From NCBI RefSeq assembly GCF_001423405.1, contig NZ_LMNS01000006.1:32661-96660 (forward strand): 64,000 nt of DNA, read 5' to 3'. The stretch comes from Methylobacterium sp. Leaf123 (GTDB lineage Bacteria; Pseudomonadota; Alphaproteobacteria; Rhizobiales; Beijerinckiaceae). The notes beneath the pieces were generated by a model. The model did no database searches and was not told the DNA's origin. It was given only the letters and a program-made list of their open reading frames with translations. Positions 56,340-64,000 of this stretch are shown piece after piece; the stretch's first letter is position 1; each line of letters begins with the position of its first letter. The position numbers and the translations under genes are program-made.

Positions 56340-57548
56340 TTAGGCCTTCGCGAGGGGGTTCTCGCGCAGGTAGCTGGAGGCGGCGGCGACACCCGAACCG
56401 GGGGTCACGTTCACGCCGTTGTCGATGAGCGACATCTCGGCGCCGGCGATCGCGCCGAGCAGCGAGAGTTCGTTCAGGTCGCCGACGTGGCCGATGCGGA
56501 ACACCTTGCCCGCGACCTGGGACAGGCCGGCGCCGAGCGCGAGGTTGTAGCGCACATAGGCGTGCTTGATGATCTTGGCCGCATCCACACCCTCGGGCGC
56601 CATGATGGCGGTGACGGTGTCGGAGTTCCATTCCGGCGACTTGGCGCAGGTCTTCAAGCCCCAGGCGGCCACGGCCTGACGGGTCGCCTCACCGAGCACG
56701 GCGTGGCGGTGGTAGACGTTCTCCAGGCCTTCCTCGAACAGGCAGGCGAGCGCCTCGCGCAGGCCGTAGAGCAGCGGCAGCGGCGGGGTGTAGGGGAAGT
56801 AGCCGGTCGGGTTCTGCTTCTTCTGGTCTTCCCAGTCGAAGTAGACGCGGGCGAGCCGGTCGTTGCGGCCGGACTGGCCCTCGGCGGCCTTGAGCGCCTT
56901 CTGGCTGACGCAGATCACGCCGAGGCCGGCGGGCAGCATCAGGCCCTTCTGGGAGCCGGCGATGGCGCAATCGACCTTCCACTCGTCGGCCTTGAAGGGC
57001 AGCGAGCCGATGGAGGACACGCCGTCCACGAACAGCAGGGCCGGGTGGCCGGCGGCGTCGATCGCCTTGCGCACGGCGCCGATATTGGAGGTCACGCCGG
57101 TCGCGGTCTCGTTATGGACCACCATGACGGCCTTGATCTCATGGTTCTTGTCGGCGCGCAGAGCCTCCTCGATCTTCTCGGGCTTGGCGCCGGTGCCCCA
57201 CTCCTCCTCCTGGACGACGACGTCCAGGCCGAGGCGCTGGGCCATGTCGATCCAGAGATGGCTGAACTGGCCGAAGCGGGCAGCCAGCACCTTGTCGCCA
57301 CGGGCGAGCGTATTGGCCAGCGCCGATTCCCAGATGCCCGTGCCGGAGGCCGGGAACAGGAAGATCGTGCCGTCGGTCGAGCCGAACACCTTCTTGGTGT
57401 CCTCGAACAGCGGCTTCGTCAGGGACGGGAAATCGACCGAGCGGTGATCCTCGGACTGCACCATCATGGCGCGCATCACCCGGTCCGGGATGTTGGTCGG
57501 GCCGGGAACGAACAGGTGGTTGCGTCCCGGACGTCTCGTTGCCGCCAT
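56340..57548 (-). CDS. sgaA: Serine-glyoxylate aminotransferase (Sga)
   Basis: A 402-residue class V aminotransferase that converts serine and glyoxylate to hydroxypyruvate and glycine. The pyridoxal phosphate lysine is Lys201 in AGSQKGLMLPAG, and the cofactor aspartate lies in LLFVDGVSSIGSLP. The N-terminus NHLFVPGPTNIPDRV is typical. A GGAGGAAATTCTC site precedes the ATG. It is the first gene of the eight-gene serine-cycle array. Confidence 0.97.
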   Translation of the reverse strand: MAATRRPGRNHLFVPGPTNIPDRVMRAMMVQSEDHRSVDFPSLTKPLFEDTKKVFGSTDGTIFLFPASGTGIWESALANTLARGDKVLAARFGQFSHLWIDMAQRLGLDVVVQEEEWGTGAKPEKIEEALRADKNHEIKAVMVVHNETATGVTSNIGAVRKAIDAAGHPALLFVDGVSSIGSLPFKADEWKVDCAIAGSQKGLMLPAGLGVICVSQKALKAAEGQSGRNDRLARVYFDWEDQKKQNPTGYFPYTPPLPLLYGLREALACLFEEGLENVYHRHAVLGEATRQAVAAWGLKTCAKSPEWNSDTVTAIMAPEGVDAAKIIKHAYVRYNLALGAGLSQVAGKVFRIGHVGDLNELSLLGAIAGAEMSLIDNGVNVTPGSGVAAASSYLRENPLAKA

Positions 57549-58199
57549 GAGAATTTCCTCCAATTAAGTCGTTCTGGGCGGAGCGGCCCTTCGCGGCCGC
57601 GATCCCGCCCGATCCTGATGGCGGGCGCAAGCCCGCCGCGAAACGTCGTTCAGCCCCGCCGCAAAGCCGCGCGCGAAAATGCCTTCCGCCGGCCGGGACC
57701 GTACCCCTGCGATGTCGGATCGTTGATCGTCCCGGAGCGGCGAAGCGGCCATCGTGCCGCTCGCGTCGCGGCGCGTGCAGCCGCGCCGGTCGCCTCCAAA
57801 GGACCGAACCCTCGATGCGTCAGCCCGGCGCCGCATTCATGCGCGCTCCTGCTGCGTGTCCAGCGCTCCCATCCGTCGCGGCCATTCCCACACCTCTGTC
57901 GGGTGCTGCTGCGCATACCGAGGCACGCGCGGCGGATGACCTTGGCTGCCGTTATGCCTCCCGCGCCGGGGAATGGAAAACGGAAAAAACTGAACTGAAA
58001 AACAAAAAGATTTTCGCATGCACCGGCTGCGGGCGGGGCCTGCGGCGAGCCATGGGCGTGTGCCGCGCCGGAAACCGGGGGGACCGCCCGGTGCGCGGAA
58101 GCGGGGCAGAATGATGCACCCCGCCGTCATCAAACTGAGATCGGAATGCGATTTGGCTCTTCCCCGTCGCGATGCGGTTGTGAAGAGCCGGGGGCGCCA
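57549..58199. promoter_or_regulatory. Upstream region of the serine-cycle array
   Basis: About 650 bp between sga (minus) and the metallophosphatase gene (plus) with no convincing gene. It must hold the main promoter of the serine-cycle array and the promoter for the divergent gene. A short A/T-rich stretch (57970-58018) is the best candidate for the latter. In M. extorquens this kind of region is bound by the LysR regulator QscR, whose gene is not in the window. I could not pick its site by eye. Confidence 0.5.
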
Positions 58200-59012
58200 G
58201 TGTCACAGGATCCGGAATCGACCATCCGCGTTCGGACGCTCTTCTTGTCCGATCTGCATCTGGGCACCAAGGGCTGCCAGGCGGCCCTGCTGCTCGACTT
58301 CCTCCGCGACGTCGATGCCGACACGATCTACCTCGTGGGCGACATCGTCGACGGCTGGCAGCTCCGCTCGGGCTGGTACTGGCCGCAGGCGCATAACGAC
58401 GTGGTGCAGAAGCTGCTGCGCAAGGTGCGCAAGGGCGCTCACGTCGTCTACGTGCCCGGCAACCACGACGAGTTCCTGCGCGACTATATCGGCATGACCT
58501 TCGGCGGCATCGAGATCGCCGACAGCCGGGTCCATGTCGCGGCCGACGGCAAGCGCTACCTCGTCATCCATGGCGACCAGTTCGACATGGTGGTGCGCCA
58601 CTCCAAGTGGCTCGCCCATCTCGGCGATTGGGCCTACACCTCGGCGCTCGCGGTCAACACCGTGGTCAACCGGGTGCGCCGCCGCCTCGGCCTCGCCTAC
58701 TGGTCGCTCTCGGCCTGGGCGAAGCTCAAGGTGAAGAACGCGGTCAACTTCATCGGGCAGTTCGAGACCTTCCTCGCCACGGAGGCCCGGCGCCAGGGCG
58801 CGGACGGGGTGATCTGCGGCCACATCCACCATGCCGCGCACCGCGAGGTCGAGGGGCTGACCTATCTCAATACCGGCGACTGGGTGGAATCCTGCACCGG
58901 CATCGTCGAGCATTACGACGGCCGCATGGAGGTGCTGCACTACCCGACCCTGCTGCGCGAGCGCCGCGCGGCGGAGACCTTCGAGCCCGAGATCCGCCGC
59001 GCCGTCGCCTAG
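58200..59012 (+). CDS. Metallophosphatase of the UDP-2,3-diacylglucosamine diphosphatase family
   Basis: A protein of about 270 residues with the calcineurin-like metallophosphatase motifs in order: LFLSDLHLGTKG, YLVGDIVDGW, VYVPGNHDEFLRDY, VIHGDQFD and CGHIHHAA. The family includes LpxH-type and LpxI-unrelated hydrolases; the exact substrate is uncertain. The start is unclear: GTG at 58200 is likely, but an ATG at 58146 is also in frame. A GT4 glycosyltransferase gene follows, which suggests an envelope-lipid role. Confidence 0.88.
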   Translation: MSQDPESTIRVRTLFLSDLHLGTKGCQAALLLDFLRDVDADTIYLVGDIVDGWQLRSGWYWPQAHNDVVQKLLRKVRKGAHVVYVPGNHDEFLRDYIGMTFGGIEIADSRVHVAADGKRYLVIHGDQFDMVVRHSKWLAHLGDWAYTSALAVNTVVNRVRRRLGLAYWSLSAWAKLKVKNAVNFIGQFETFLATEARRQGADGVICGHIHHAAHREVEGLTYLNTGDWVESCTGIVEHYDGRMEVLHYPTLLRERRAAETFEPEIRRAVA

Positions 59013-59063
59013 GGCGCCACCCTGGATATCGGATCCAGGACGGCGCTCCGGGCTGTTGTTTTC

Positions 59064-59109
59064 GCATCATCGTTTCCCGAAAGCCGGCGGCCAGCTTTCG
59101 GGGTGATGC
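59064..59109. repeat. 46-bp imperfect palindrome, family 2, copy 5
   Basis: Same length and core as the others (GTTTCCCGAAAGCCGG / CCAGCTTTCGG, ends GCATCATC and GTGATGC). It ends 28 bp upstream of the start of the glycosyltransferase gene. Confidence 0.9.
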
Positions 59110-59137
59110 CCGCCCCTCACGGACAGACGAGACCCGC

Positions 59138-60214
59138 ATGAGGCTGCTGCTCGCCACCGATGCGTGGCACCCGCAGGTCAACGGTGTGGTGCGCTCCGTC
59201 GAGCGCATGGCCGAGGCCGCCGCCGGCCTCGGCGTCGAGCCGCTGATGCTGACGCCGGCCGACTTCCCCTCCCTGCCGATGCCGGGCTACCGCGAAATCC
59301 GGCTCTCGCTGATCACCCGCGGCCGGGTGCTGTCACGCTGGGAGCGGCTCGCGCCGACTCATGTGCACATCGCGACCGAAGGGCCGATCGGCCACGCCGT
59401 GCGCGCCGCCTGCCTGTCGCGGGGGCAGGCCTTCACCACGAGCTACCACACCCGCTTTCCCGAATATCTCGCCGCCCGCGCCCCCGTGCCGGAGGCCTGG
59501 AGCTATGCTTGGCTGCGCCGCTTCCACGCCGCAGCGAGCGGCACCATGGTCAGCACGCCCTCCCTCGAACGGGAGCTGGCGGGGCGCGGCTTCACCCACC
59601 TGATGCGCTGGACCCGCGGCGTCGACACCGACCTCTTCCGCCCCCGTGACGGCGACGACGGGGCGAACCCGTTTCCCGATCTGCCGCGGCCGATCTTCCT
59701 CTCGGTCGGCCGGCTCGCGGTCGAGAAGAACCTCGCCGCCTTCCTCAGCCTCGACCTGCCCGGCTCCAAGGTCGTGGTCGGCGACGGGCCGGACCGGGCG
59801 CGGCTCCAGGCACTGGCGCCGGACGCGCACTTCCTCGGCGCGCTGACCGGCGAGGCGCTGGCGCGAGTCTACGCGCGTGCCGACGCCTTCGTGTTCCCGA
59901 GCCTGACCGATACCTTCGGTATCGTCCTGCTCGAAGCGCTCGCCTCGGGCCTGCCGGTGGCGGCCTATCCCGTGACCGGCCCCCTCGACGTCATCGGCGG
60001 CACCGGCGCGGGCGCCCTCGATGCGGATCTGCGCGCGGCGGCCCTCGCCGCGCTCGCGATCCCGCGGGAGCGCTGCCGGGCGGAGGCGATGCGCTACACC
60101 TGGGCCGAGAGCGCGCGCCAGTTCTACGACAACATCGCGACCGCTCACGCCCTCGGATCGGTCCGGGGCGCCGCCCGCCATCCGAGCCGCGCCCCGCTGC
60201 CGCGCCCCGGCTGA
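59138..60214 (+). CDS. Glycosyltransferase family 4, alpha-mannosyltransferase-like
   Basis: A 358-residue GT-B glycosyltransferase. The N-terminal domain opens with LLLATDAWHPQVNGVVRSVERM, typical of MgtA/PimB-like enzymes. The C-terminal domain has SVGRLAVEKN and the donor-binding SLTDTFGIVLLEALASGLPVAAYPVTGP. It lies after the metallophosphatase gene with a 46-bp repeat between. A role in membrane glycolipid or lipopolysaccharide synthesis is likely. Acceptor and sugar are unknown. Confidence 0.9.
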   Translation: MRLLLATDAWHPQVNGVVRSVERMAEAAAGLGVEPLMLTPADFPSLPMPGYREIRLSLITRGRVLSRWERLAPTHVHIATEGPIGHAVRAACLSRGQAFTTSYHTRFPEYLAARAPVPEAWSYAWLRRFHAAASGTMVSTPSLERELAGRGFTHLMRWTRGVDTDLFRPRDGDDGANPFPDLPRPIFLSVGRLAVEKNLAAFLSLDLPGSKVVVGDGPDRARLQALAPDAHFLGALTGEALARVYARADAFVFPSLTDTFGIVLLEALASGLPVAAYPVTGPLDVIGGTGAGALDADLRAAALAALAIPRERCRAEAMRYTWAESARQFYDNIATAHALGSVRGAARHPSRAPLPRPG

Positions 60215-60334
60215 GCGAAGCCGACAGGACCGATCGGACGGCGGCGGCTTCATGCTCGCTGCGCCCTGGTTGTCCGCGGGCTTTTGACCCGCCCCGGGAT
60301 GACGGGTGAGTGCGAGGATGCCAGGGTCCGCGCC

Positions 60335-60985
60335 ATGGCCCCTCGACCGAAATCCGTCAAAGCCCCGCGCCCGTTCGATCCCGCGCTTGCCGCGACCTAT
60401 CCGGCCGTGATCGGCTGCGACGAGGTCGGGCGCGGCGCCCTGTGCGGTCCGGTGATGGTGGCGGCCGTGTGGTTCGACCCCGTGGCCTTTCCGCCGGAGA
60501 TCCTGGCCCGGCTCGACGACAGCAAGCGCCTGGACCGCGCCGCGCGCGAGGCGCTGACCCCGCTGATCCGGGCCCATGCGCGGGTCTCGCTCGCGGCGGG
60601 CTCGCGGGCGCTGGTGGATCGGGTGAACGTGCGCGGGGCGACCCTCGACGCCATGCGCCGGGCGGTGACGGGCCTCGGGCTCGACGCCACCGTGCTGGTG
60701 GATGGGCGCGATCCGATCCCCGGCCTGACGCAGGGCTGCCGCGCCGTGATCGGCGGCGACCGCCTCGTGCCGCAGATCGCCGCCGCCTCCATCGTCGCCA
60801 AAACATGCCGCGATGAGATCATGCGCCGCCTCGCCCTGCGCCACCCGGCCTATGCCTGGGAGCGCAACGCCGGCTACGGCACCGCCGCCCACCTCGCCGG
60901 CCTCACCGCGCAAGGCCGCAGCCCGCATCACCGGGTGAGTTTCACGGGGCGGTTCGAGGCCGCCCGCGCCCTCTCGGACGCGTGA
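60335..60985 (+). CDS. rnhB: Ribonuclease HII (RnhB)
   Basis: A 216-residue enzyme that removes RNA from RNA/DNA hybrids. The metal-binding acidic residues are visible: GCDEVGRGALCGPV, LDDSKRLD, and VIGGDRLVPQIAAASIVAK. The final domain has HPAYAWERNAGYGTAAHLAGL. The start at 60335 has AGGG 8 bases upstream; ATGs at 60284 and 60299 are alternatives that extend the disordered N-terminus. Confidence 0.94.
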   Translation: MAPRPKSVKAPRPFDPALAATYPAVIGCDEVGRGALCGPVMVAAVWFDPVAFPPEILARLDDSKRLDRAAREALTPLIRAHARVSLAAGSRALVDRVNVRGATLDAMRRAVTGLGLDATVLVDGRDPIPGLTQGCRAVIGGDRLVPQIAAASIVAKTCRDEIMRRLALRHPAYAWERNAGYGTAAHLAGLTAQGRSPHHRVSFTGRFEAARALSDA

Positions 60986-61007
60986 CGCGACTCCCCCCTG
61001 AGTCTCC

Positions 61008-62150
61008 TCAAAACAGCGCGAGTTGATCCCCCGCTCGCTCCGGCCGGCGAAACAGCTCGGTCGTCTGGCGCACCGGCTCGTCCGGATAGCCGAGGCGGCG
61101 CTTGGCCAGGGCGAAGCGGCGGCGGATCAAGTCGGCATAGGGGCCCTGCCCGATCATGCGGGTGCCGAAGGCGGCGTCGTAGGCCTTGCCGCCGCGGGCC
61201 CCGCTCAGCAGGGAGAAGACGTGCGCCTTGCGCCCCGGATAATGCTCCGAGAACCAGTCGCCCACCAGCTCGTCGAGTTCGTGCGGCAGGCGCAGCAGCA
61301 CGTAGTTGGCCTCGCGCGCGCCTGCTGTCCGGCTGGCTTCGAGAATCGCTTCGATCTCGTGATCGTTGAGCGAGGGGATGATGGGCGCGACGATCGCCAT
61401 CACCGGCACGCCCGCCTCGCTCAAAACGCGGATCGCCTCCAGGCGCTTGCGCGGATGCGGCGCGCGCGGCTCCATGCGGCGGGCGAGATCCGGATCGAGG
61501 GTGGTCACGGAGATCGCCACCTTCACGAGGTTCTGCGCCGCCATCTCGGCGAGGAGATCGCGGTCACGCAGGATCAGGTTCGACTTCGTGACGATGCCGA
61601 CCGGGTGGCGGAAACGGGCCAGCACCTCCAGCACGGCGCGGGTGATGCCGTGCGTGCGCTCGATCGGCTGGTAGGGGTCGGTCGCGGTGCCGAGCGCGAT
61701 GGTCCGTGGCTGGTAGCCCGGCGCCGACAATTCGCGCTCCAGCAGGACGGCCGCATCGGGTTTGGAAAACAGCCGCGTCTCGAAATCGAGCCCCGGGGAG
61801 AGCCCGACATAGCCGTGGTTCGGCCGGGCGAAGCAGTAGACGCAGCCGTGCTCGCAGCCGCGATACGGGTTGATCGAGCGGTCGAACGAGATGTCCGGCG
61901 AGGCGTTGCGGGTGATGATGTGGCGGGCGCGTTCCGACGTCACCTCCGTGCGCCGCACGCGCTCCCCTTGCTCCGGCCAGCCGTCGTCGAAGGTCTCGTG
62001 CCGGGTCGCCTCGAAGCGCCCCTCCGGGTTGGCCGTCGCCCCGCGCCCGCGCCGCGCCTCCGGCGCCACCTGGGAACCGCCGCTTGAGAAGCCACTCCGC
62101 TTGCCCCGAAGCGGCGTCTGTCCGTTACCCACCCCGAACTCCACCGTCAT
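61008..62150 (-). CDS. PA0069-family radical SAM protein
   Basis: A 380-residue radical SAM protein related to spore photoproduct lyase-like enzymes. The N-terminal 60 residues are low complexity. The cluster motif C-x3-C-x2-C is seen in YRGCEHGCVYCFARPNHGY. Later segments are ALGTATDPYQPIERTHGITR and VTKSNLILRDRDLL. A GTTC-N7-GTTC sequence lies 29 bp upstream of the start, suggesting LexA control and a DNA-damage role. The substrate of the family is not established to my knowledge. Confidence 0.9.
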   Translation of the reverse strand: MTVEFGVGNGQTPLRGKRSGFSSGGSQVAPEARRGRGATANPEGRFEATRHETFDDGWPEQGERVRRTEVTSERARHIITRNASPDISFDRSINPYRGCEHGCVYCFARPNHGYVGLSPGLDFETRLFSKPDAAVLLERELSAPGYQPRTIALGTATDPYQPIERTHGITRAVLEVLARFRHPVGIVTKSNLILRDRDLLAEMAAQNLVKVAISVTTLDPDLARRMEPRAPHPRKRLEAIRVLSEAGVPVMAIVAPIIPSLNDHEIEAILEASRTAGAREANYVLLRLPHELDELVGDWFSEHYPGRKAHVFSLLSGARGGKAYDAAFGTRMIGQGPYADLIRRRFALAKRRLGYPDEPVRQTTELFRRPERAGDQLALF

Positions 62151-62178
62151 GCCGCGGCCACGCTCGCCTTTGTCTTAA

Positions 62179-62193
62179 GAACATAACGCGAAC
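62179..62193 (-). promoter_or_regulatory. Alphaproteobacterial LexA (SOS) box
   Basis: Read on the minus strand the sequence is GTTC-GCGTTAT-GTTC, an exact match to the alphaproteobacterial LexA direct repeat GTTC-N7-GTTC. It lies 29 bp upstream of the radical SAM gene start, a normal place for an operator. Confidence 0.75.
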
Positions 62194-62418
62194 ATGAAAA
62201 GCGGGGATGCACAGGTTTCGCGCCGGTGCAGGCTTTGTCCGTCCTCCGAGGCGATCGAAGGCGAGAGCCGTATCCGACCGGATGGCATCGGGTCGGCGCC
62301 TTCAGGTCTTTGTTTCGACGCGCCTTCTCTCGGCGAACCGGTGACCACTTCATCGAAATGCATCGAGGGCAGCGCAACGAGTGCTTCGCGGGGGCGGAAA
62401 ATCGGGTATTCGCTCCGC

Positions 62419-62940
62419 ATGATCTCCGGCCTCATCCACGTGGCGCGATCCGCCGACCCCGCCGCGATCGAGTGCCTCGCCGACACGCTGAGCGCACTCG
62501 TCGCGGGCGTGGCCGCCGGGCTCGTGGGCGACGCAGTGATCGTGACGGCGGAATCCTGCCCGGCACTGGAGACGGTGGCCGAGGGCAGCGGCGCGACCCT
62601 GGTGGTGCGCCCGCCCGGCGGCAACCCGTGGGGCGCGGGCGCGCGGGTGGCGCGGCGCGAGTGGTTGCTCTGCCTGGAGCCGGGCGACATCCCGGCGGAG
62701 GGCTGGATCCGCAGCCTCGACCGCTTCGTCGGCACGGCGCGGCCGGACATGGCGCTCGGCCGGATGCGGCGGGCGCACACCGCCCTACCGGCTCGGATCG
62801 CCGCGCGGGGGGAGAGCGTCGTCGGCGTGAGCGGACCGCGGGCGGGCGATGTGGTGCGGCGGGAGCGGGTGCTCGCGGGCCTGCCGTTCTCGCCCCGCCT
62901 CAAGGTGCGGATGCTGACGGCCCGGCTCGACCGCGCCTGA
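62419..62940 (+). CDS. Glycosyltransferase-like protein
   Basis: A 173-residue protein with an A/V-rich alpha/beta N-terminal region (MISGLIHVARSADPAAIECL), an SCPALETVAEGSGATLVV segment and ARREWLLCLEPGDIPAEGWI, where the LEPGD resembles the DxD-like site of family 2 glycosyltransferases. It is shorter than usual enzymes (about 230 residues or more) and may be a compact or reduced form. The in-frame start 75 codons upstream gives a non-homologous N-terminus. The context gives no clear pathway. Confidence 0.7.
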   Translation: MISGLIHVARSADPAAIECLADTLSALVAGVAAGLVGDAVIVTAESCPALETVAEGSGATLVVRPPGGNPWGAGARVARREWLLCLEPGDIPAEGWIRSLDRFVGTARPDMALGRMRRAHTALPARIAARGESVVGVSGPRAGDVVRRERVLAGLPFSPRLKVRMLTARLDRA

Positions 62941-62972
62941 GCCTTACGGCCGGCCGCGTCCTGGCGAAAACG

Positions 62973-63155
62973 TCAGCTGACCCGGAACCAGGTCGGGGCG
63001 GCGCGCATCAACACGACGAGCGCGGTCGCCACCAGGGCGGCCCCCAAGGTGATCTCGGGTGAATGCGCATAGCCGGACCGTTCCAGGACGGTGGCGGCCG
63101 AGGCGATGGTGAGGCCGATACCGGCCGGAGCGAGGCAGCTGGGCAAGGCGTTCAT
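62973..63155 (-). CDS. Possible small membrane protein
   Basis: A 60-residue protein with two hydrophobic segments (about 8-25 and 35-52) and a basic/aromatic C-terminus (RAAPTWFRVS). It converges with the glycosyltransferase-like gene. Not recognised. The composition favours a real membrane peptide over a shadow frame, but support is thin. Confidence 0.45.
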   Translation of the reverse strand: MNALPSCLAPAGIGLTIASAATVLERSGYAHSPEITLGAALVATALVVLMRAAPTWFRVS

Positions 63156-63385
63156 GCGTCGACCCTAGACGCAATCGCTTGCGCGAGCGTTACGCGGAGC
63201 CGCTCCTTCGTCAGCAATCCGTGAGGATGCGGCGAGGCCGAATGAAGCGGGCACCGGAATGCGAAAAAGCCGCCCCGATGCCGGAGCGGCCTTGCCGCAT
63301 CGCTTCCCGAGGAAGCGGACGCCTCATATCTCGCTCCCGGTTGCACCGAGGCGGCCCGAAGGCGGTCGGCGTCCGGGAGTTGGAC

Positions 63386-63553
63386 TTACTTGATCTTGGC
63401 TTCCTTGAACTCGACGTGCTTGCGCGCGACCGGGTCATACTTCTTCATGACCATCTTCTCGGTCTGCGTACGGGAGTTCTTCTTCGTGACGTAGAAGTAG
63501 CCCGTGTCGGCGGTCGAGACGAGGCGGATCTTGACGGTAACGGCCTTAGCCAT
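63386..63553 (-). CDS. rpmG: Ribosomal protein bL33 (RpmG)
   Basis: A 55-residue protein with the L33 pattern: [22 protein letters not shown] then [19 protein letters not shown]. It is the cysteine-free type (no CxxC pairs), as usual in Alphaproteobacteria. TAGGAGCGCC precedes the ATG at 63553. Confidence 0.96.
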   Translation of the reverse strand: MAKAVTVKIRLVSTADTGYFYVTKKNSRTQTEKMVMKKYDPVARKHVEFKEAKIK

Positions 63554-63925
63554 GGCGTGGCGCTCCTAAAGCGGGTCGAGGGGCGAATCGCTGGTGGCGG
63601 CGCCAGCGCGGGCGAAACGCAAAAGGCCGGGAAGCCCCGGCCGAATTCCGGCGCGGTCAATGCCCCATGGGGGGCGTTTCGTCAAGCCGCGTGCCGTCAC
63701 GGTCATTATTCGGATGCGATGGCCCGACGTCTCGCCCACCTCGACCGCCGACGCTCGGTCCCCTGCCGCTTGGCACTCCCCGTGCCCTCGATCCGGACCA
63801 GACGGACACTCCTACAAGCGTTCGCCGCGTGATCTTGCAGAGAACGAGCCGGTTTTTCCGATGTGCGACTTTTGTCGAGGCTCGTACCGATGAGGGCTTC
63901 GCATCCTGAGAGTCCGTCCGATAAG
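63554..63925. other. Non-coding stretch before an insertion sequence
   Basis: About 370 bp upstream of rpmG, holding its promoter. The segment 63605-63650 carries a possible hairpin (AAGGCCGGGAAGCCCCGGCC). I see no gene. The last part (63908-63930, GAGAGTCCGTCCGATAAGTCATG) may be the terminal inverted repeat of the insertion sequence that begins there. Confidence 0.4.
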
Positions 63926-64000
63926 TCATGATGCTCGCCCGAGCCTTCGGACGAGGATCATGACGGCGGCGGCGTAGAGGAAGGCCTGGGCCGAGGCGAG
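63926..64000 (-). mobile_element. C-terminal end of an IS5-family-like transposase (cut by window edge)
   Basis: 25 codons ending in TGA at 63926. The translated C-terminus ASAQAFLYAAAVMILVRRLG resembles the last helix of IS5/IS427-group transposases (segment SSEAMIxxAMIxxMxRRL). A candidate terminal repeat GAGAGTCCGTCCGATAAGTC at 63908 supports an element edge. Only a short piece is visible, so family assignment is tentative. Confidence 0.5.

Noticed and set aside
57549..58199. Small plus- and minus-strand frames upstream of sga
   Set aside because: They overlap each other, are Arg-rich and lack ribosome binding sites. The stretch looks like a regulatory region.

Overview
The window is a high-GC methylotroph chromosome segment and matches what is known of Methylobacterium/Methylorubrum extorquens. 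It holds most of that organism's C1 machinery in one block: a lanthanide-type methanol dehydrogenase system (xoxFGJ), PQQ synthesis (pqqA, B, C/D fusion, E), formaldehyde oxidation through tetrahydromethanopterin (H4MPT) and methylofuran (fae, mtdB, mch, fhcBADC and cofactor-synthesis genes of archaeal type), and an eight-gene serine-cycle array (sga, hprA, mtdA, fchA, mtkA, mtkB, ppc, mclA).

Layout, left to right. 455-6106 (minus): a PQQ/alcohol-dehydrogenase-associated ABC system with a periplasmic binding protein, beta-propeller, cupredoxin-like protein, small exported protein, ATPase, ABC-2 permease and another exported protein. 6327-12690 (plus): an exported protein, a mfnB-mfnE-DHPS-like-DUF447 operon for methylofuran/H4MPT synthesis, two MxaD-like SRPBCC proteins and a second beta-propeller. 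12693-21682: mfnF-like and HisA/F-like genes with divergent starts 3 bp apart, then fae, orf7, orf5, mch, orfY, mtdB and the RFAP synthase gene, all minus. 22110-26593 (plus): fhcB, A, D, C. 26740-36106 (plus): a small exported protein, a histidine kinase/response regulator pair, pqqA-pqqB-pqqCD-pqqE, two exported proteins coupled to pqqE, and folP-folB-folK. 36155-39559 (minus): xoxJ, xoxG, xoxF. 40265-46489: a taurine/nitrate-type ABC transporter, a pterin carbinolamine dehydratase, a divergent oxidoreductase/TetR pair and an esterase. 46603-57548 (minus): the serine-cycle array. 58200-64000: housekeeping and accessory genes (metallophosphatase, glycosyltransferase, rnhB, radical SAM protein with an SOS box, L33) and the edge of an insertion sequence.

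How the genes work together. XoxF oxidises methanol in the periplasm with PQQ and passes electrons to cytochrome XoxG. Formaldehyde condenses with H4MPT (Fae), is oxidised by MtdB and Mch, and the formyl group is moved to methylofuran and released as formate by Fhc. Formate-derived C1 units re-enter through FchA and MtdA, and the serine cycle fixes them via Sga, HprA, PEP carboxylase, malate thiokinase and malyl-CoA lyase. The biosynthetic genes for PQQ, H4MPT, methylofuran and folate lie between the enzymes that use these cofactors.

The most unusual non-coding feature is a set of dispersed repeats. One family (about 137 bp) is read in frame inside two signal peptides. A second (exactly 46 bp, five copies) always lies 22-76 bp upstream of a start codon. 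A third (about 104 bp, two copies) sits inside the serine-cycle array. Start codons were chosen from ribosome binding sites, signal peptides and overlaps with neighbouring genes. Function calls come from recognising motifs and gene order, not from database searches.
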